Below, piece by piece: positions 9,201-16,950 of a DNA stretch of 64,000 nucleotides. The position numbers and the translations under genes are program-made. Location of the stretch: positions 3,993,001 through 4,057,000 of the forward strand of contig NZ_JARVTG010000001.1 of assembly GCF_029846635.1 (NCBI RefSeq), in the 5' to 3' direction. Each line of letters begins with the position of its first letter. The first letter of the stretch is position 1. The notes beneath the pieces were generated by a model, which was given only the letters and a program-made list of their open reading frames with translations, had not been told where the DNA came from and searched no databases. This stretch comes from Pokkaliibacter sp. MBI-7. GTDB taxonomy: Bacteria > Pseudomonadota > Gammaproteobacteria > Pseudomonadales > Balneatricaceae.

Positions 9201-11175
9201 CATCAAAGCTCACGCCCTGCTGTTCGCGCACCAACGCGCCACGGGCATCGAATTCGCGCACAAAGCGAAAGCCCAGTGGGTCTGCCGTGGCGATGCGCTG
9301 CCCCAGGTCGTTATACACATGGTGCAGGTGCAGGTCGCCGTGGTGCTCTTCGCTGAGGCGGCCGTGAGGGTCGTAGACGTAGCGATGGTAGTGGCCGTCG
9401 GCATCAATATGCAGGGTCAGGCGCTGGTGCGGGTCATAGTGATAGCGCTCTTCACTGCCATCGGCGGCCACCTTGTGCAGCAGGCGACCGTGGCGGTTGA
9501 AGGTGTAATGCTGCGAATGGCCGTCAGGCAAGGTCACGGTGGTGTGCAGGTGCACCTGCCCAGGCTCCGGTTCCTGTTCTTCGTAGTGCATCTGATAGTG
9601 AAATGACTTGTCGTCACCGTACTGTTCAACGCAGCGGGCGAAGGGGCCGTTACCACTCCAGTGCAAATGATGGCGATAGCCGGATGGCAGGGTGCGGCAG
9701 ATCAGCAGGCCGTTGTCGTAGTCGTACTGCTCCTCACGGCCATACTGATCCACCGCCCGGAGCAGCTCGCCGTGGTCGTTGTAAACATAGCGGGCCAGTA
9801 CCGCCTGCTCGTATACCGGCTCGTGCTGCTCCGCCGGATCAGGCGCCACACGACACTGATGGACAGCCACCAGCCGCTGCGACGGGTCATAATCCAGCCG
9901 CAGCAGCGTATGGTCGCCACAGCGAATCCGCACCAGCCGTGACCCGTCATAATCACAGCGGTAATGACCGTGATGGGGCGTCAGCCACAGGCTCAGGCGC
10001 CAGGGGCCGCGTTGCTCGGCGCGGGTGAAGGCTTTAACGTGGCCATCCGGGAAGTGGATGACCATCTCATCATCCCCACGATGCGGCTGATAGCGCCGGT
10101 GCAGACGCAGCCCCTCGGCAAGCTGATCACTGAAAGCACCACTGCGCACAGGGGCAAAGGACACCTTGCGCCCCTGCTCATCGTGATAGAGCAAGGAGGC
10201 GGGCTGGCCGTCACGGCCCGCTCGTTCCTCTATCCGGGTATGAAAGGGCGTGCGCCAGCCGCGCCCCAGCCCCACGTCACTCTCACATAACCGTGAACGG
10301 TACAACCGTTGCCACACCAGCCCCTCCTGCCCCGGCAGACGGGCATCCACCAGTGGCAGAATCTCCTCGCCGGTGGCCAGTGATACCGGGTCACCCAGCA
10401 CCTCCTGACCCTCAATGGGCAGGTCACAGGCGCTGATGTCCAGCGGCGAATCCAGCACCAGCACACCGTCTTCCATGTGCGACAGGGGCGCCTCGGTCAG
10501 GTTCATAATGGGGCCGGGCAAGGTGCCCATGCCCGCTGTACCCAGACTGCCGCCGGTCACGACTTTCGCCACCGTCCCCACCAGACTCAGGGCATTGCCG
10601 AGGTTCAGACCATGCTCCGCCACACTGGCCACCTGCTGGGCCACATCCACCATGCCGCCGAGGGAACTGATGCCATAGGTGGCGCCGGGAGCCAGATTGG
10701 CATCAAAGCCGCCGATCTTGCCGGTGCCCATAATACTGTCAGCACCGATACCGGCAGGCATGGCCACGGTTTTGGGGGTAATGGCGGCATAGCCGCGGCC
10801 ATGGCCTTTGGGGGCATTGCCCGCCGACAGAATAAACAGATGCAGCTTGCCCTGATCGACCGCCTCGGCGGCGGCCTGCCCCATCTGGGCAATATTACCC
10901 GCGCGGGCCGCAGGGCTGCCGAGGTAGCTCAGCACATCGGTCAGGGCACTGCTGGCCAGATCAGGCAGGTTGCGTAAGCGGGAAGACGGCGCGCGGGACA
11001 ACCCGGTAACACGGCTGGGGGGAATCGACCAGCGCCAGCACGGCACCGGAGCGGTCCTGAAAGGAGATATACAGCATAGGCAGGCATCATCCATGCGGCC
11101 AGGGCTATCCATACAACGGAATTGGAAGCGAAACAGGGTAAAGCAGGAGGCCAGTCCATTGAGAGAGAGCCGCAT
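6202..11175 (-). CDS. Rhs-repeat polymorphic toxin with C-terminal Ntox15 nuclease domain
   Basis: A protein of up to 1657 residues. The N-terminal region is glycine/alanine-rich without an obvious PAAR fold; the middle (about 270-1345) holds many YD/Rhs repeats (YDYDNGLL, YHYDPHQRL, YNDLGQRI, YDPLGRRI) forming the shell. The core ends in the conserved NPLSWIDPLGL near residue 1360. Next come a pre-toxin TG-like segment (DMIPGLGTLKAVGQ) and a toxin domain with VPCFTPG and the HxxD motif HNPD at about residue 1597, as in Ntox15/Tde1 DNases. Such proteins are usually delivered by type VI secretion, but no T6SS gene is in the window. The start is uncertain: the best-looking coding sequence upstream of about residue 72 is in another frame. 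GC drops in the last 900 bp. Confidence 0.85.
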   Translation of the reverse strand: MRLSLNGLASCFTLFRFQFRCMDSPGRMDDACLCCISPFRTAPVPCWRWSIPPSRVTGLSRAPSSRLRNLPDLASSALTDVLSYLGSPAARAGNIAQMGQAAAEAVDQGKLHLFILSAGNAPKGHGRGYAAITPKTVAMPAGIGADSIMGTGKIGGFDANLAPGATYGISSLGGMVDVAQQVASVAEHGLNLGNALSLVGTVAKVVTGGSLGTAGMGTLPGPIMNLTEAPLSHMEDGVLVLDSPLDISACDLPIEGQEVLGDPVSLATGEEILPLVDARLPGQEGLVWQRLYRSRLCESDVGLGRGWRTPFHTRIEERAGRDGQPASLLYHDEQGRKVSFAPVRSGAFSDQLAEGLRLHRRYQPHRGDDEMVIHFPDGHVKAFTRAEQRGPWRLSLWLTPHHGHYRCDYDGSRLVRIRCGDHTLLRLDYDPSQRLVAVHQCRVAPDPAEQHEPVYEQAVLARYVYNDHGELLRAVDQYGREEQYDYDNGLLICRTLPSGYRHHLHWSGNGPFARCVEQYGDDKSFHYQMHYEEQEPEPGQVHLHTTVTLPDGHSQHYTFNRHGRLLHKVAADGSEERYHYDPHQRLTLHIDADGHYHRYVYDPHGRLSEEHHGDLHLHHVYNDLGQRIATADPLGFRFVREFDARGALVREQQGVSFDDVHHPDQPLASHYHYREGQISQVTGPGQPALHLSYRADKVDSSVSTHRPAAFTNAPGMPLVARHGEQRWRYSYSATGQLTALLSPTREVISWLYNERGQIIRQGRFLPGREDQREETHYQYDTAGRLTRLTLPDGHTEHLAYAGLSQPTALTQADGSSVVLSYNAERQLTGLLRSDQAFFRLRYTAGQRLQSSQHFDERQRHYHWTPGGQLQAIEEGSPEQPGPRIALAYDAQGMMTERHSYARRHDASPCQSDHYQHDVRQRLTAAHNEQARLVWQWRPDNRLAAGQGWYKDPRGDLHEWQLRYDYDEQGRLAELHLPDGTTVQRHYDDHHRLTGLSHQHCPLLQRTLNAFGSETQRTLPGRELPLLSQTFDHRDRLIGQQWTQHDQPRQRQYRYGLHQQLQQHSDSHRGTVNYHYDALRQLQEVHLIDDAGHEQRHAYVFDSFGNPSHIAGQPAEATYDRLTLLGERRYHYDERGNQTEVRSRTGELLQRRVFDALNQLREVHSDSTSAWYDYDPLGRRISKTVATYRRVQEEGDGDDPGDWTRQRLSRRRTHYYWQGHHLLGEQTDGHYRWYLYEPTAQDSQRDSYRPLLLIDHGHAYHYVLDQRGAPMALLDQQGQPVWQAEPDVWGMATVSLDTVANPLRLQGQYWDEESGLHYNRYRYYDPHSGRYISQDPIGLLGGLNPYRYGPNPLSWIDPLGLCAEAIEDITGNGTEPGLLASGGSLLLDMIPGLGTLKAVGQAITGTDWVTGESVERSGELIGAAMSIIPFGRVLSKSAKALDLVEEAARKLKNAEDWLKAGDKVATRATQLMKKYKVPCFTPGKSLKDSYGNNTQKMEKEFYRQLKDQEAGINSMTVGRYLENREILNELREQYGSKKAREILTSGNKAQQAARAKLENEIEESVRTSLRKKGVSPAEMQDLVDAKVKEQMDQLAALHNPDMIAGGDDVIGRVGNANVNSSIGAQWPGKVSGIDSAALEAVETLGAEAMMNVSLERCK
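10961..11077 (-). other. Out-of-frame possible true N-terminus of the Rhs gene
   Basis: From ATG 11077 a 38-codon frame (MLYISFQDRSGAVLALVDS, continuing PQPCYRVVPRAVFPLTQPA) has strongly G/C-biased third positions and protein-like composition, while the annotated rhs frame over the same bases is rich in Cys, Pro and Arg and looks non-coding. It stops at 10961-10963, just where the rhs frame becomes convincing. Either a one-base frameshift split the rhs N-terminus, or this is a separate small gene. Confidence 0.4.
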
Positions 11176-11345
11176 CCTGCTGGCGAAAAACTGACCGGCG
11201 AGTGTAGGGAAGGGTGTGTGGATGGGTCAAGGGTCAGTTAGGGGGAAACGGAGTTTATCGCGCTACGGTCACATCTTTCCCAAAGGCCTGCGGAGGCATG
11301 GCCAGTAGGCTCCGTTGCCGTGTTTTGATGTCGTGCTTTCTGTCT

Positions 11346-12533
11346 TCAAAGGAAGCGGTGGTTTCCCGTCTCCAAGGCGGATCCGACATTGGCGATATAG
11401 TGGCAGATATTAGGCCAGTCATGCTGGGTGGAGGGGTCATTGAATGCGCGGGCAACGCCCTCGGCAAACCCTTCCTGGCGCCCCGGCTTGAAATCATTCT
11501 CGGGGCCAGGCTGGCGGTGATAGTCATCCAACAGCCCCAGGTCTTTCTGCCATGCTTGCTGAAAGCCTTGATGGTTACTCAGATATTGCCCCGTTTCTTT
11601 TGTGCCGAGCGTCACATCAATCGCATGTCCTGTTTCATGCAATACCAGATTGCGGCATCCATGGTCTGGATTAATGGACCACTCGTTGCTGGCATTTTTT
11701 ACCAGCGAAATTAATACCGTATTGGTGGTATCGACAAAGGTGGCTGGCAGCCCCGCTGTTGAACCACTGGTCCAGCCTCTGGGTGTCTTGTCACTCAGGC
11801 CATGACGCGCTGCATCAGGGACCGTTCCAATGCTGTCATGGGTAACGACGATCTGAGTTCCGTGCTTCTGCAGTTGTTTTAGTAAAGGTGGCGGCAACTT
11901 TGCGAGCTCGGCGGTGACCAGACTGAGAGCCGCTGGATCAAAGCCACTGGCCTCATTACCTTTGACCAGAGGCTCTGCCAGCTTGAAGCTTTTGAAGTAG
12001 GGTGAGTCCAGCACCTGCAGCATGGTATGCAGCGTTGTATGGTGCAGAGGGCCGTCTTCGCGCAAGCCGGGAATGCAGCGTTGCAATGTGGCGTAGGTTT
12101 GTTCGCCATGCATTGTTTTAATGCCTTGCATAAGCTCCTGATGTGTACGGGCACTTAACAGTGGATTGTTGCGGTAGGTCTGCATTTCGGCACGTAGTTG
12201 AGGGACCAGTTCACCTCGCGCCTGAAACTCTTTGGGATGATGGGCCTGCCACTTATCCAGTCTTTTCTCCAGGGCGGCGACGTTGTCATGGCTGGGCATA
12301 TCTTGTGTTTTTTTGACTTCGATAAGCACCTTCTTCAAATCGCTGCTCATAAAATGCAAGCCGGGACGGTAGACCGTATTTTTAAAGCCTTCACTATTGA
12401 AGCTGAGCAGGTGCTGCATTTGTGCCTGCATCTGTCCATGATGCTGTGGACTGGCTGCAGCGGGGGGCGTGTGCTGTGTATCGTAGGCAGTCGTGTTCTG
12501 CAGCCCCAGATGATTATTAATCAGCCTGCTCAT
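11346..12533 (-). CDS. HExxH zinc metalloprotease, candidate secreted effector (anthrax lethal factor-like fold)
   Basis: A 395-residue protein without signal peptide or membrane segment. The C-terminal third carries NLVLHETGHAID (HETGH at 299-303) and a downstream EGFAEGVARAF about 55 residues later that supplies a Glu zinc ligand, the pattern of gluzincins with an ATLF-like domain. The N-terminal part is polar, rich in Gln, His, Ser and Pro in its first 45 residues, then helical, as in injected effectors. I placed the start at ATG 12533 because GAGGA lies 7 nt upstream; an ATG at 12575 lacks this. It lies 170 bp upstream of the rhs region, same strand. Delivery route and target are unknown; effector status is inference from architecture and neighbours. 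Confidence 0.7.
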   Translation of the reverse strand: MSRLINNHLGLQNTTAYDTQHTPPAAASPQHHGQMQAQMQHLLSFNSEGFKNTVYRPGLHFMSSDLKKVLIEVKKTQDMPSHDNVAALEKRLDKWQAHHPKEFQARGELVPQLRAEMQTYRNNPLLSARTHQELMQGIKTMHGEQTYATLQRCIPGLREDGPLHHTTLHTMLQVLDSPYFKSFKLAEPLVKGNEASGFDPAALSLVTAELAKLPPPLLKQLQKHGTQIVVTHDSIGTVPDAARHGLSDKTPRGWTSGSTAGLPATFVDTTNTVLISLVKNASNEWSINPDHGCRNLVLHETGHAIDVTLGTKETGQYLSNHQGFQQAWQKDLGLLDDYHRQPGPENDFKPGRQEGFAEGVARAFNDPSTQHDWPNICHYIANVGSALETGNHRFL

Positions 12534-12643
12534 TGATCTGTCCTCAGTCGGTACTATCGCTTGAGTGTCAATCAATGGGCTGGCTGTTCCTTGTGTATGA
12601 TACAGGCGTCATCTCGCTGATGAGCTTTACCGTGATGCATCTC

Positions 12644-14659
12644 CTACACGCGGAAGCTGCTGATGGCACTGTTCAGTTGCTGGGTCAGCTGGGTCAGCTG
12701 TTCGCTGGCTGCGGAGGTGGCTTGCCCGGCCTGTGCTGCCTGCTCACTGCCCTGACTGACCGAGCGGATGCGACCGGTCACTTCTTCTGCCACGTTGGTC
12801 TGCTCCTCGGCGGCAGTGGCAATCTGATGGTTCATGGCCATGATCTGCGATACCGCCTCGGTGATGGCCTCCAGTGTGGTGCCAACTACCTGAGATTGCT
12901 GCACAGTCTGCTCCGCCTGCTTCTGACTGTCTTCCATAAAGGTCACGGCCACTTTCACCCCTTGCTGCAGCTCGCGGATCATACCTTCAATTTCCGCGGT
13001 ACTGCCCTGAGTGCGCTGTGCCAGCAGGCGCACTTCATCGGCGACCACCGCAAAACCACGGCCCTGCTCACCGGCACGGGCCGCTTCGATGGCGGCGTTC
13101 AGGGCCAGCAGGTTGGTCTGCTCGGCAATGCTCTTGATCACGTCCAGCACCTGACTGATGTTGCCGCTGGCGGTGCTGACCTTGGTGGTTAGGGTCGCCG
13201 ACTCACGGATGTGTTCAGCTAGGGTCTGGATCGCATGCAGGGCATCACTCAGCTGGCGCTGACCGCTGTTGGCATTGCCATGAGCGCTGGAGGCGGCTTC
13301 GGCAGCGTGATGGGCATGTTCTGAGACCTGATGGGCAGCATCGGACACCTGGCCGATGGCTTCACTGATGGAGTGGATGTCTTCACGCTGCTGATCAATC
13401 ACATGCTTGGCGTGTCTGGACGTCTCCTGCATGTACTCGGATTGCTGGGCCACTGCAGTGGAGCTGTTCATGGTGGTCTGGATCAGGTCTCGCACCCGGT
13501 CGATCATCTGGTTGAACGCATCCGACAGGCGGCCCATCTCATCCTTCTGATTGAGCTGCACGGTGACGGTCAGGTCGCCCTGAGCAACGCTGGTCACCGC
13601 TTTCAGCATACTGCCGACAGCGATCTTCACCGAGCTGTAGAAGGCCAGATACATCCCCAGCGCCAGCAGCACCACGATGCCAATACCCCCCACCACGATA
13701 TTGCGACGCAGGGTTTCGGCCTGCAGGCGAGTTGCCAGCTGGCCGTGCAGCTGAGTGAACAGCGCATTGCTGTTGCTGATCAGTTGCTGCTGCAGGCCGG
13801 TAAAGTTCTGATCGAACTCATCGGCCTTCAGCTTGATGCGTGAGGCAGTGAGAATTTCGTCGGTAACCAGTTTGACCAGTGTCTGGTAGTGATCACCGGA
13901 TGCCTGCAGGCCACTTTTGACATCACTGCTGCCCTGATCGAGTAGTGGCTGGCTGGCTGCCTGATAGGCCACGTAGTTGGCATTGAGCTGGAACAGGGCG
14001 ACGTTGAGCAGATCCTTGTTGACGTTACCCAGATAGCGCTCGCTGGTGATTTCCAGACCGTAGGCACGCAGTGCAGACAGCGATTCGAGCAGGGCTGGCA
14101 GGCTGCGGACCAGATAACTGACACCCAGCGCGGTGAATTCATCACTGTCACGGCTGAGGCCACTTTCCCAGGTCAGGGTATTCATCACTGCCAGCTGTTT
14201 CTGCAGGGGCAGGGATTCCACCGAGAACAGCAGGTTGAGTGCATCCTTGGACTCACTGAGATCGCCCTGACGTTCGTCATGGGCCTGCATGACTTCCTGC
14301 CACAGTGCCGCTGATTTGGGGAACTGCTGCAGCGCCGCGACATCGAAGCCGGCGATCATGGTTTTGGTTTTTTCGGTTTCCTGCGCCATCAGCTCAGTTA
14401 GGCGCTTGTTGCTGAAAGAGCGTAGTGCGGTGCGCACATCACGGACGTGTGCGAGTTCTTCGTACAGAGTGAACTGCTGCTGCAACTGGCCGATACCTGC
14501 CAGCTCCTGCGAGGTGCCAGCAATTTTGAAGTTGTAGTTGTCGATTACCAGTACGGCGAGTACGGCGATCAGGGTAAAGAACAGCAAGCTGACCAGAATG
14601 AACTTTGCCGCATAGGAGATGCGGTTCATCAGGTGAATAAGCGGTCGTAGTAACACCAT
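12644..14659 (-). CDS. Methyl-accepting chemotaxis protein
   Basis: A 671-residue chemoreceptor of the inner membrane. TM1 is near residues 15-41, followed by a periplasmic helical sensor domain of about 285 residues with no named fold visible to me, TM2 near 326-348, a HAMP domain (SMLKAVTSVAQGDLTVTVQL), and a cytoplasmic coiled-coil signalling domain. The hairpin tip EQTNLLALNAAIEAARAGEQ is near perfect consensus. There is no C-terminal NWETF-like tether. It stands alone, without che genes, as is usual for dispersed receptors. Its ligand cannot be told from the sequence. Confidence 0.93.
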   Translation of the reverse strand: MVLLRPLIHLMNRISYAAKFILVSLLFFTLIAVLAVLVIDNYNFKIAGTSQELAGIGQLQQQFTLYEELAHVRDVRTALRSFSNKRLTELMAQETEKTKTMIAGFDVAALQQFPKSAALWQEVMQAHDERQGDLSESKDALNLLFSVESLPLQKQLAVMNTLTWESGLSRDSDEFTALGVSYLVRSLPALLESLSALRAYGLEITSERYLGNVNKDLLNVALFQLNANYVAYQAASQPLLDQGSSDVKSGLQASGDHYQTLVKLVTDEILTASRIKLKADEFDQNFTGLQQQLISNSNALFTQLHGQLATRLQAETLRRNIVVGGIGIVVLLALGMYLAFYSSVKIAVGSMLKAVTSVAQGDLTVTVQLNQKDEMGRLSDAFNQMIDRVRDLIQTTMNSSTAVAQQSEYMQETSRHAKHVIDQQREDIHSISEAIGQVSDAAHQVSEHAHHAAEAASSAHGNANSGQRQLSDALHAIQTLAEHIRESATLTTKVSTASGNISQVLDVIKSIAEQTNLLALNAAIEAARAGEQGRGFAVVADEVRLLAQRTQGSTAEIEGMIRELQQGVKVAVTFMEDSQKQAEQTVQQSQVVGTTLEAITEAVSQIMAMNHQIATAAEEQTNVAEEVTGRIRSVSQGSEQAAQAGQATSAASEQLTQLTQQLNSAISSFRV

Positions 14660-15270
14660 AAGAACCAGAAACCTTTCAGATCAAAATGCCTGGATGGGAG
14701 CGCTGGGCATCAATGCCGGGAGTCGTACCGACTCTGGCTGGCTCATCACTACAGTATTCCGTTATAGCAGTGGAATCAGCTGCGGAGCAGGGATGAATCA
14801 TGCTATAGCGCCTTTACGATTGAATCTGGCAGCAAGTTTAGCCAGTTGGCAGATTGAACCTTTGCGTTGGCGCAAAGGTCGGGTCTTTCCTGACGTGTAC
14901 TGCCATCCGCGCGTCAGTGTTTTCCCTGAAAGAAGGACACAGCCTGCGATGCCCGTTTACGGTCAGCTGCACTCGCAAGGAGCGAGCCGATGCATCAAAG
15001 GTGTGCTGATGAACCTTGTTCAAGCAAAACTCTTGCCAGTGCGAGTAAGGCGACTGATCGGCATCAGCGGGGGAATGTGGGAGAAAAGTGCACAAGGACG
15101 GGGAGGGCAAAGGAAAAGGTTTTCACCTGTTTTGTCCAACATGGTGCACGACAGCGGCAGAATCTGCCGCAAACACGCAGTCGAAAAATATAAATGAACG
15201 GCGCAGACAAGGGTGTTCCTTAAGGTAACAGCTTGTCACATATGTGTTTATTTCACCTTGCTGTAAAACA
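14660..15270. other. 610-bp intergenic region with a perfect hairpin
   Basis: No convincing gene on either strand. It holds ACCTTTGCG-TTGG-CGCAAAGGT at 14858-14879, a perfect 9-bp stem with a 4-nt loop that is not followed by a U run in either direction, and a smaller CTCGC-AAGGA-GCGAG repeat near 14973. It may include the promoter of the chemoreceptor gene (minus strand). Confidence 0.4.
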
Positions 15271-15750
15271 TCAGGAGTTTGCCTCCAGCTGCAGCAGCCA
15301 GCGTTTGCATTCCACCCCGCCTGCATACCCCGTCAGGCTGCCGTCACTGCCGATAACACGATGACAGGGCACCACAATGGACCAGGGGTTGCGGCCATTG
15401 GCACTGGCAACGGCACGTATTGCCGAGGGCTGGCCCAACCGTTCAGCCAGCTCACGATAGCTCAGTGTTTCGCCGTAACCGATGTGCTGCAGTGCTGACC
15501 ATACCCGCTGCTGGAAGGGCGTGCCCCTTTGTTGCAGCGGCAGATCAAACTGGCGCAGCTGACCATCCAGATAGGCCCGCAGCTGGTGGGCAGTTTCCTG
15601 TAGTAGCGGGGCATTAATGTCTTCCTGCCAGTGCGCAAATGCAGTGGGGAAGTATTTCTGCTCAAGCCGGTAAAGCCCGTGCAGTTGTTCCTGCTCAGAG
15701 CAGGCGATGTAGCCACCCAGTGCGGTGTGAATGTGCAGATACTGAATCAT
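15271..15750 (-). CDS. ogt: Methylated-DNA--protein-cysteine methyltransferase
   Basis: A 159-residue O6-alkylguanine-DNA alkyltransferase that moves alkyl groups from guanine onto its own cysteine. The active-site motif is VVPCHRVIG; the helix-turn-helix (SYRELAERLGQPSAIRAVAS) and ANGRNPW preceding it are typical. A longer frame opens at 15879, but homologous sequence begins only at MIQYLHIHTALG, so I start at 15750 with AAAGG about 9 nt upstream. Length fits Ogt without an Ada regulatory domain. Confidence 0.93.
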   Translation of the reverse strand: MIQYLHIHTALGGYIACSEQEQLHGLYRLEQKYFPTAFAHWQEDINAPLLQETAHQLRAYLDGQLRQFDLPLQQRGTPFQQRVWSALQHIGYGETLSYRELAERLGQPSAIRAVASANGRNPWSIVVPCHRVIGSDGSLTGYAGGVECKRWLLQLEANS

Positions 15751-15930
15751 GCTGCCGTGCCTTTGAGAGGGGAATCGTGAGCGCCTTCTGACTGCTCTTC
15801 CCTGATGTGATGTAACGCGGGTATGACCGGCATCTTCCAGAAGCCGCTGATGACTGTGCCCTGAGCGGCGGCTGTACACAATGGGCTTCGATTTATTGAT
15901 AAGTACCGCCGAAGTACCTGCAAAATGTAT

Positions 15931-15978
15931 TTGGAAAATTTATTGCTATGACCAAATATAGATGGAATAATTTTTCCA
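15931..15978 (+). promoter_or_regulatory. iolB promoter with two GGAA-N6-TTCC-type operators
   Basis: TGGAATAATTTTTCCA at 15963-15978 is a perfect TGGAA-N6-TTCCA palindrome. A weaker half-conserved site (GGAA-AATTTA-TTGC) sits 31 bp upstream at 15933-15946, three helical turns away. A possible -35 TTGGAA (15931) and AT-rich -10 (about 15954-15960) lie between or over them. GGAA-N6-TTCC is the operator reported for RpiR-family IolR proteins in rhizobia. Confidence 0.55.
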
Positions 15979-16002
15979 AAAATAACTAGCCGGAGGTTAG
16001 CC

Positions 16003-16809
16003 ATGTCCCGTTTGCTCGTGCGTTCTCAGCAGCCTGATGATCAGGGTTGTGTACTGAAAATTACTCCCGAATCGGCTGGCTGGCGCTATGTCGGTTTTGA
16101 AGTCTATAAGCTGCAGCCCGGACAGGTGCTGACTCAGGCCAGTGGTGACGAAGAAGTCTGTCTGGTGCTGATCAGTGGTATCGCCACGGTCAGAGCACAG
16201 GATCAGGTATTTGAGCATATTGGCAAGCGCATGAGCGTGTTCGAGCGCATTCCTCCCTATGCCGTCTATGTCCCTGCTCAGGCGGAATATCAGGTGACAG
16301 CCGAAACGGAAATCGAAATTGGCGTCTGCAAGGCACCCGCCAAGGGCACTATGCCAGTACGGCTGATCAAGCCTGAGAACGTTCCCGCCATGAATCGTGG
16401 TCAGGGCACCAATGAGCGCTACATCCACAATATCCTGATGGGTGAGAACCCCGCCGAGAGCCTGCTGATTACCGAGGTGTATACCCCGAATGGTCACTGG
16501 TCCAGCTATCCTCCCCACAAGCACGACAGCGATAATCTGCCACAGGAATCCTATCTGGAAGAGACCTACTACCATAAGGTCAATCCGCCGCAGGGCTTCG
16601 CCTTCCAGCGTGTTTACACGGATGATCGCAGCATTGATGAGACGCTGTCGGTACATAACAACGAAGTGGTGCTGGTGCCCGGTGGCTACCACCCGGTCGG
16701 CGCCCCTCATGGTTATGACCTGTATTACCTCAACGTGATGGCAGGCCCCAGCCGTGACTGGAAATTTCACAACGACCCGGATCACGAGTGGATTCTGCAG
16801 CCTAAGTAA
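16003..16809 (+). CDS. iolB: 5-deoxy-glucuronate isomerase
   Basis: A 268-residue bicupin enzyme of myo-inositol catabolism that converts 5-deoxy-glucuronate to 2-deoxy-5-keto-gluconate, the substrate of IolC. The metal-binding region SSYPPHKHDSD and the downstream LEETYYHKV, VLVPGGYHPVGAPHGYD and WILQPK ending are characteristic. GGAGG lies 7 nt before the ATG. It is transcribed alone on the plus strand, apart from the other iol genes here, and is followed by two terminators. Its promoter shares a palindrome with the inositol transporter promoter, suggesting joint control. Confidence 0.95.
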   Translation: MSRLLVRSQQPDDQGCVLKITPESAGWRYVGFEVYKLQPGQVLTQASGDEEVCLVLISGIATVRAQDQVFEHIGKRMSVFERIPPYAVYVPAQAEYQVTAETEIEIGVCKAPAKGTMPVRLIKPENVPAMNRGQGTNERYIHNILMGENPAESLLITEVYTPNGHWSSYPPHKHDSDNLPQESYLEETYYHKVNPPQGFAFQRVYTDDRSIDETLSVHNNEVVLVPGGYHPVGAPHGYDLYYLNVMAGPSRDWKFHNDPDHEWILQPK

Positions 16810-16835
16810 ATCCTCGCTGGTGAATACCTGTTCTG

Positions 16836-16865
16836 ACAGCCCTGCCCGCGAGCAGGGCTGTTTGT
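16836..16865 (+). terminator. Terminator of iolB
   Basis: ACAGCCCTGC and GCAGGGCTGT pair around CCGCGA, followed by TTGTTAT, 27 bp after iolB. Confidence 0.75.
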
Positions 16866-16874
16866 TATAGAAAT

Positions 16875-16910
16875 AAAGAAGCCAGCATCACTGCTGGCTT
16901 CTTTGTTTTT
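16875..16910. terminator. Bidirectional terminator between iolB and opgD
   Basis: AAAGAAGCCAGCA and TGCTGGCTTCTTT form a 13-bp stem with a 4-nt loop; GTTTTT follows on the plus strand and TTTATTTC on the minus strand, so it can serve both convergent genes. Confidence 0.8.
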
Positions 16911-16950
16911 ACGGGCTATAGACCTGCGTTTTTAAGGGGCATAGACCTGC

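Noticed and set aside
13331..13843. Plus-strand frame opposite the chemoreceptor
   Set aside because: Ordinary shadow of a clear methyl-accepting chemotaxis gene.
14694..15197. A 167-codon plus-strand frame in the gap before ogt
   Set aside because: Poor codon bias, no ribosome binding site and no recognisable domain; overlapped by equally weak frames on the other strand.
15997..16785. A 262-codon minus-strand frame opposite iolB
   Set aside because: IolB covers the whole stretch with full family motifs; the reverse frame is a composition artefact.
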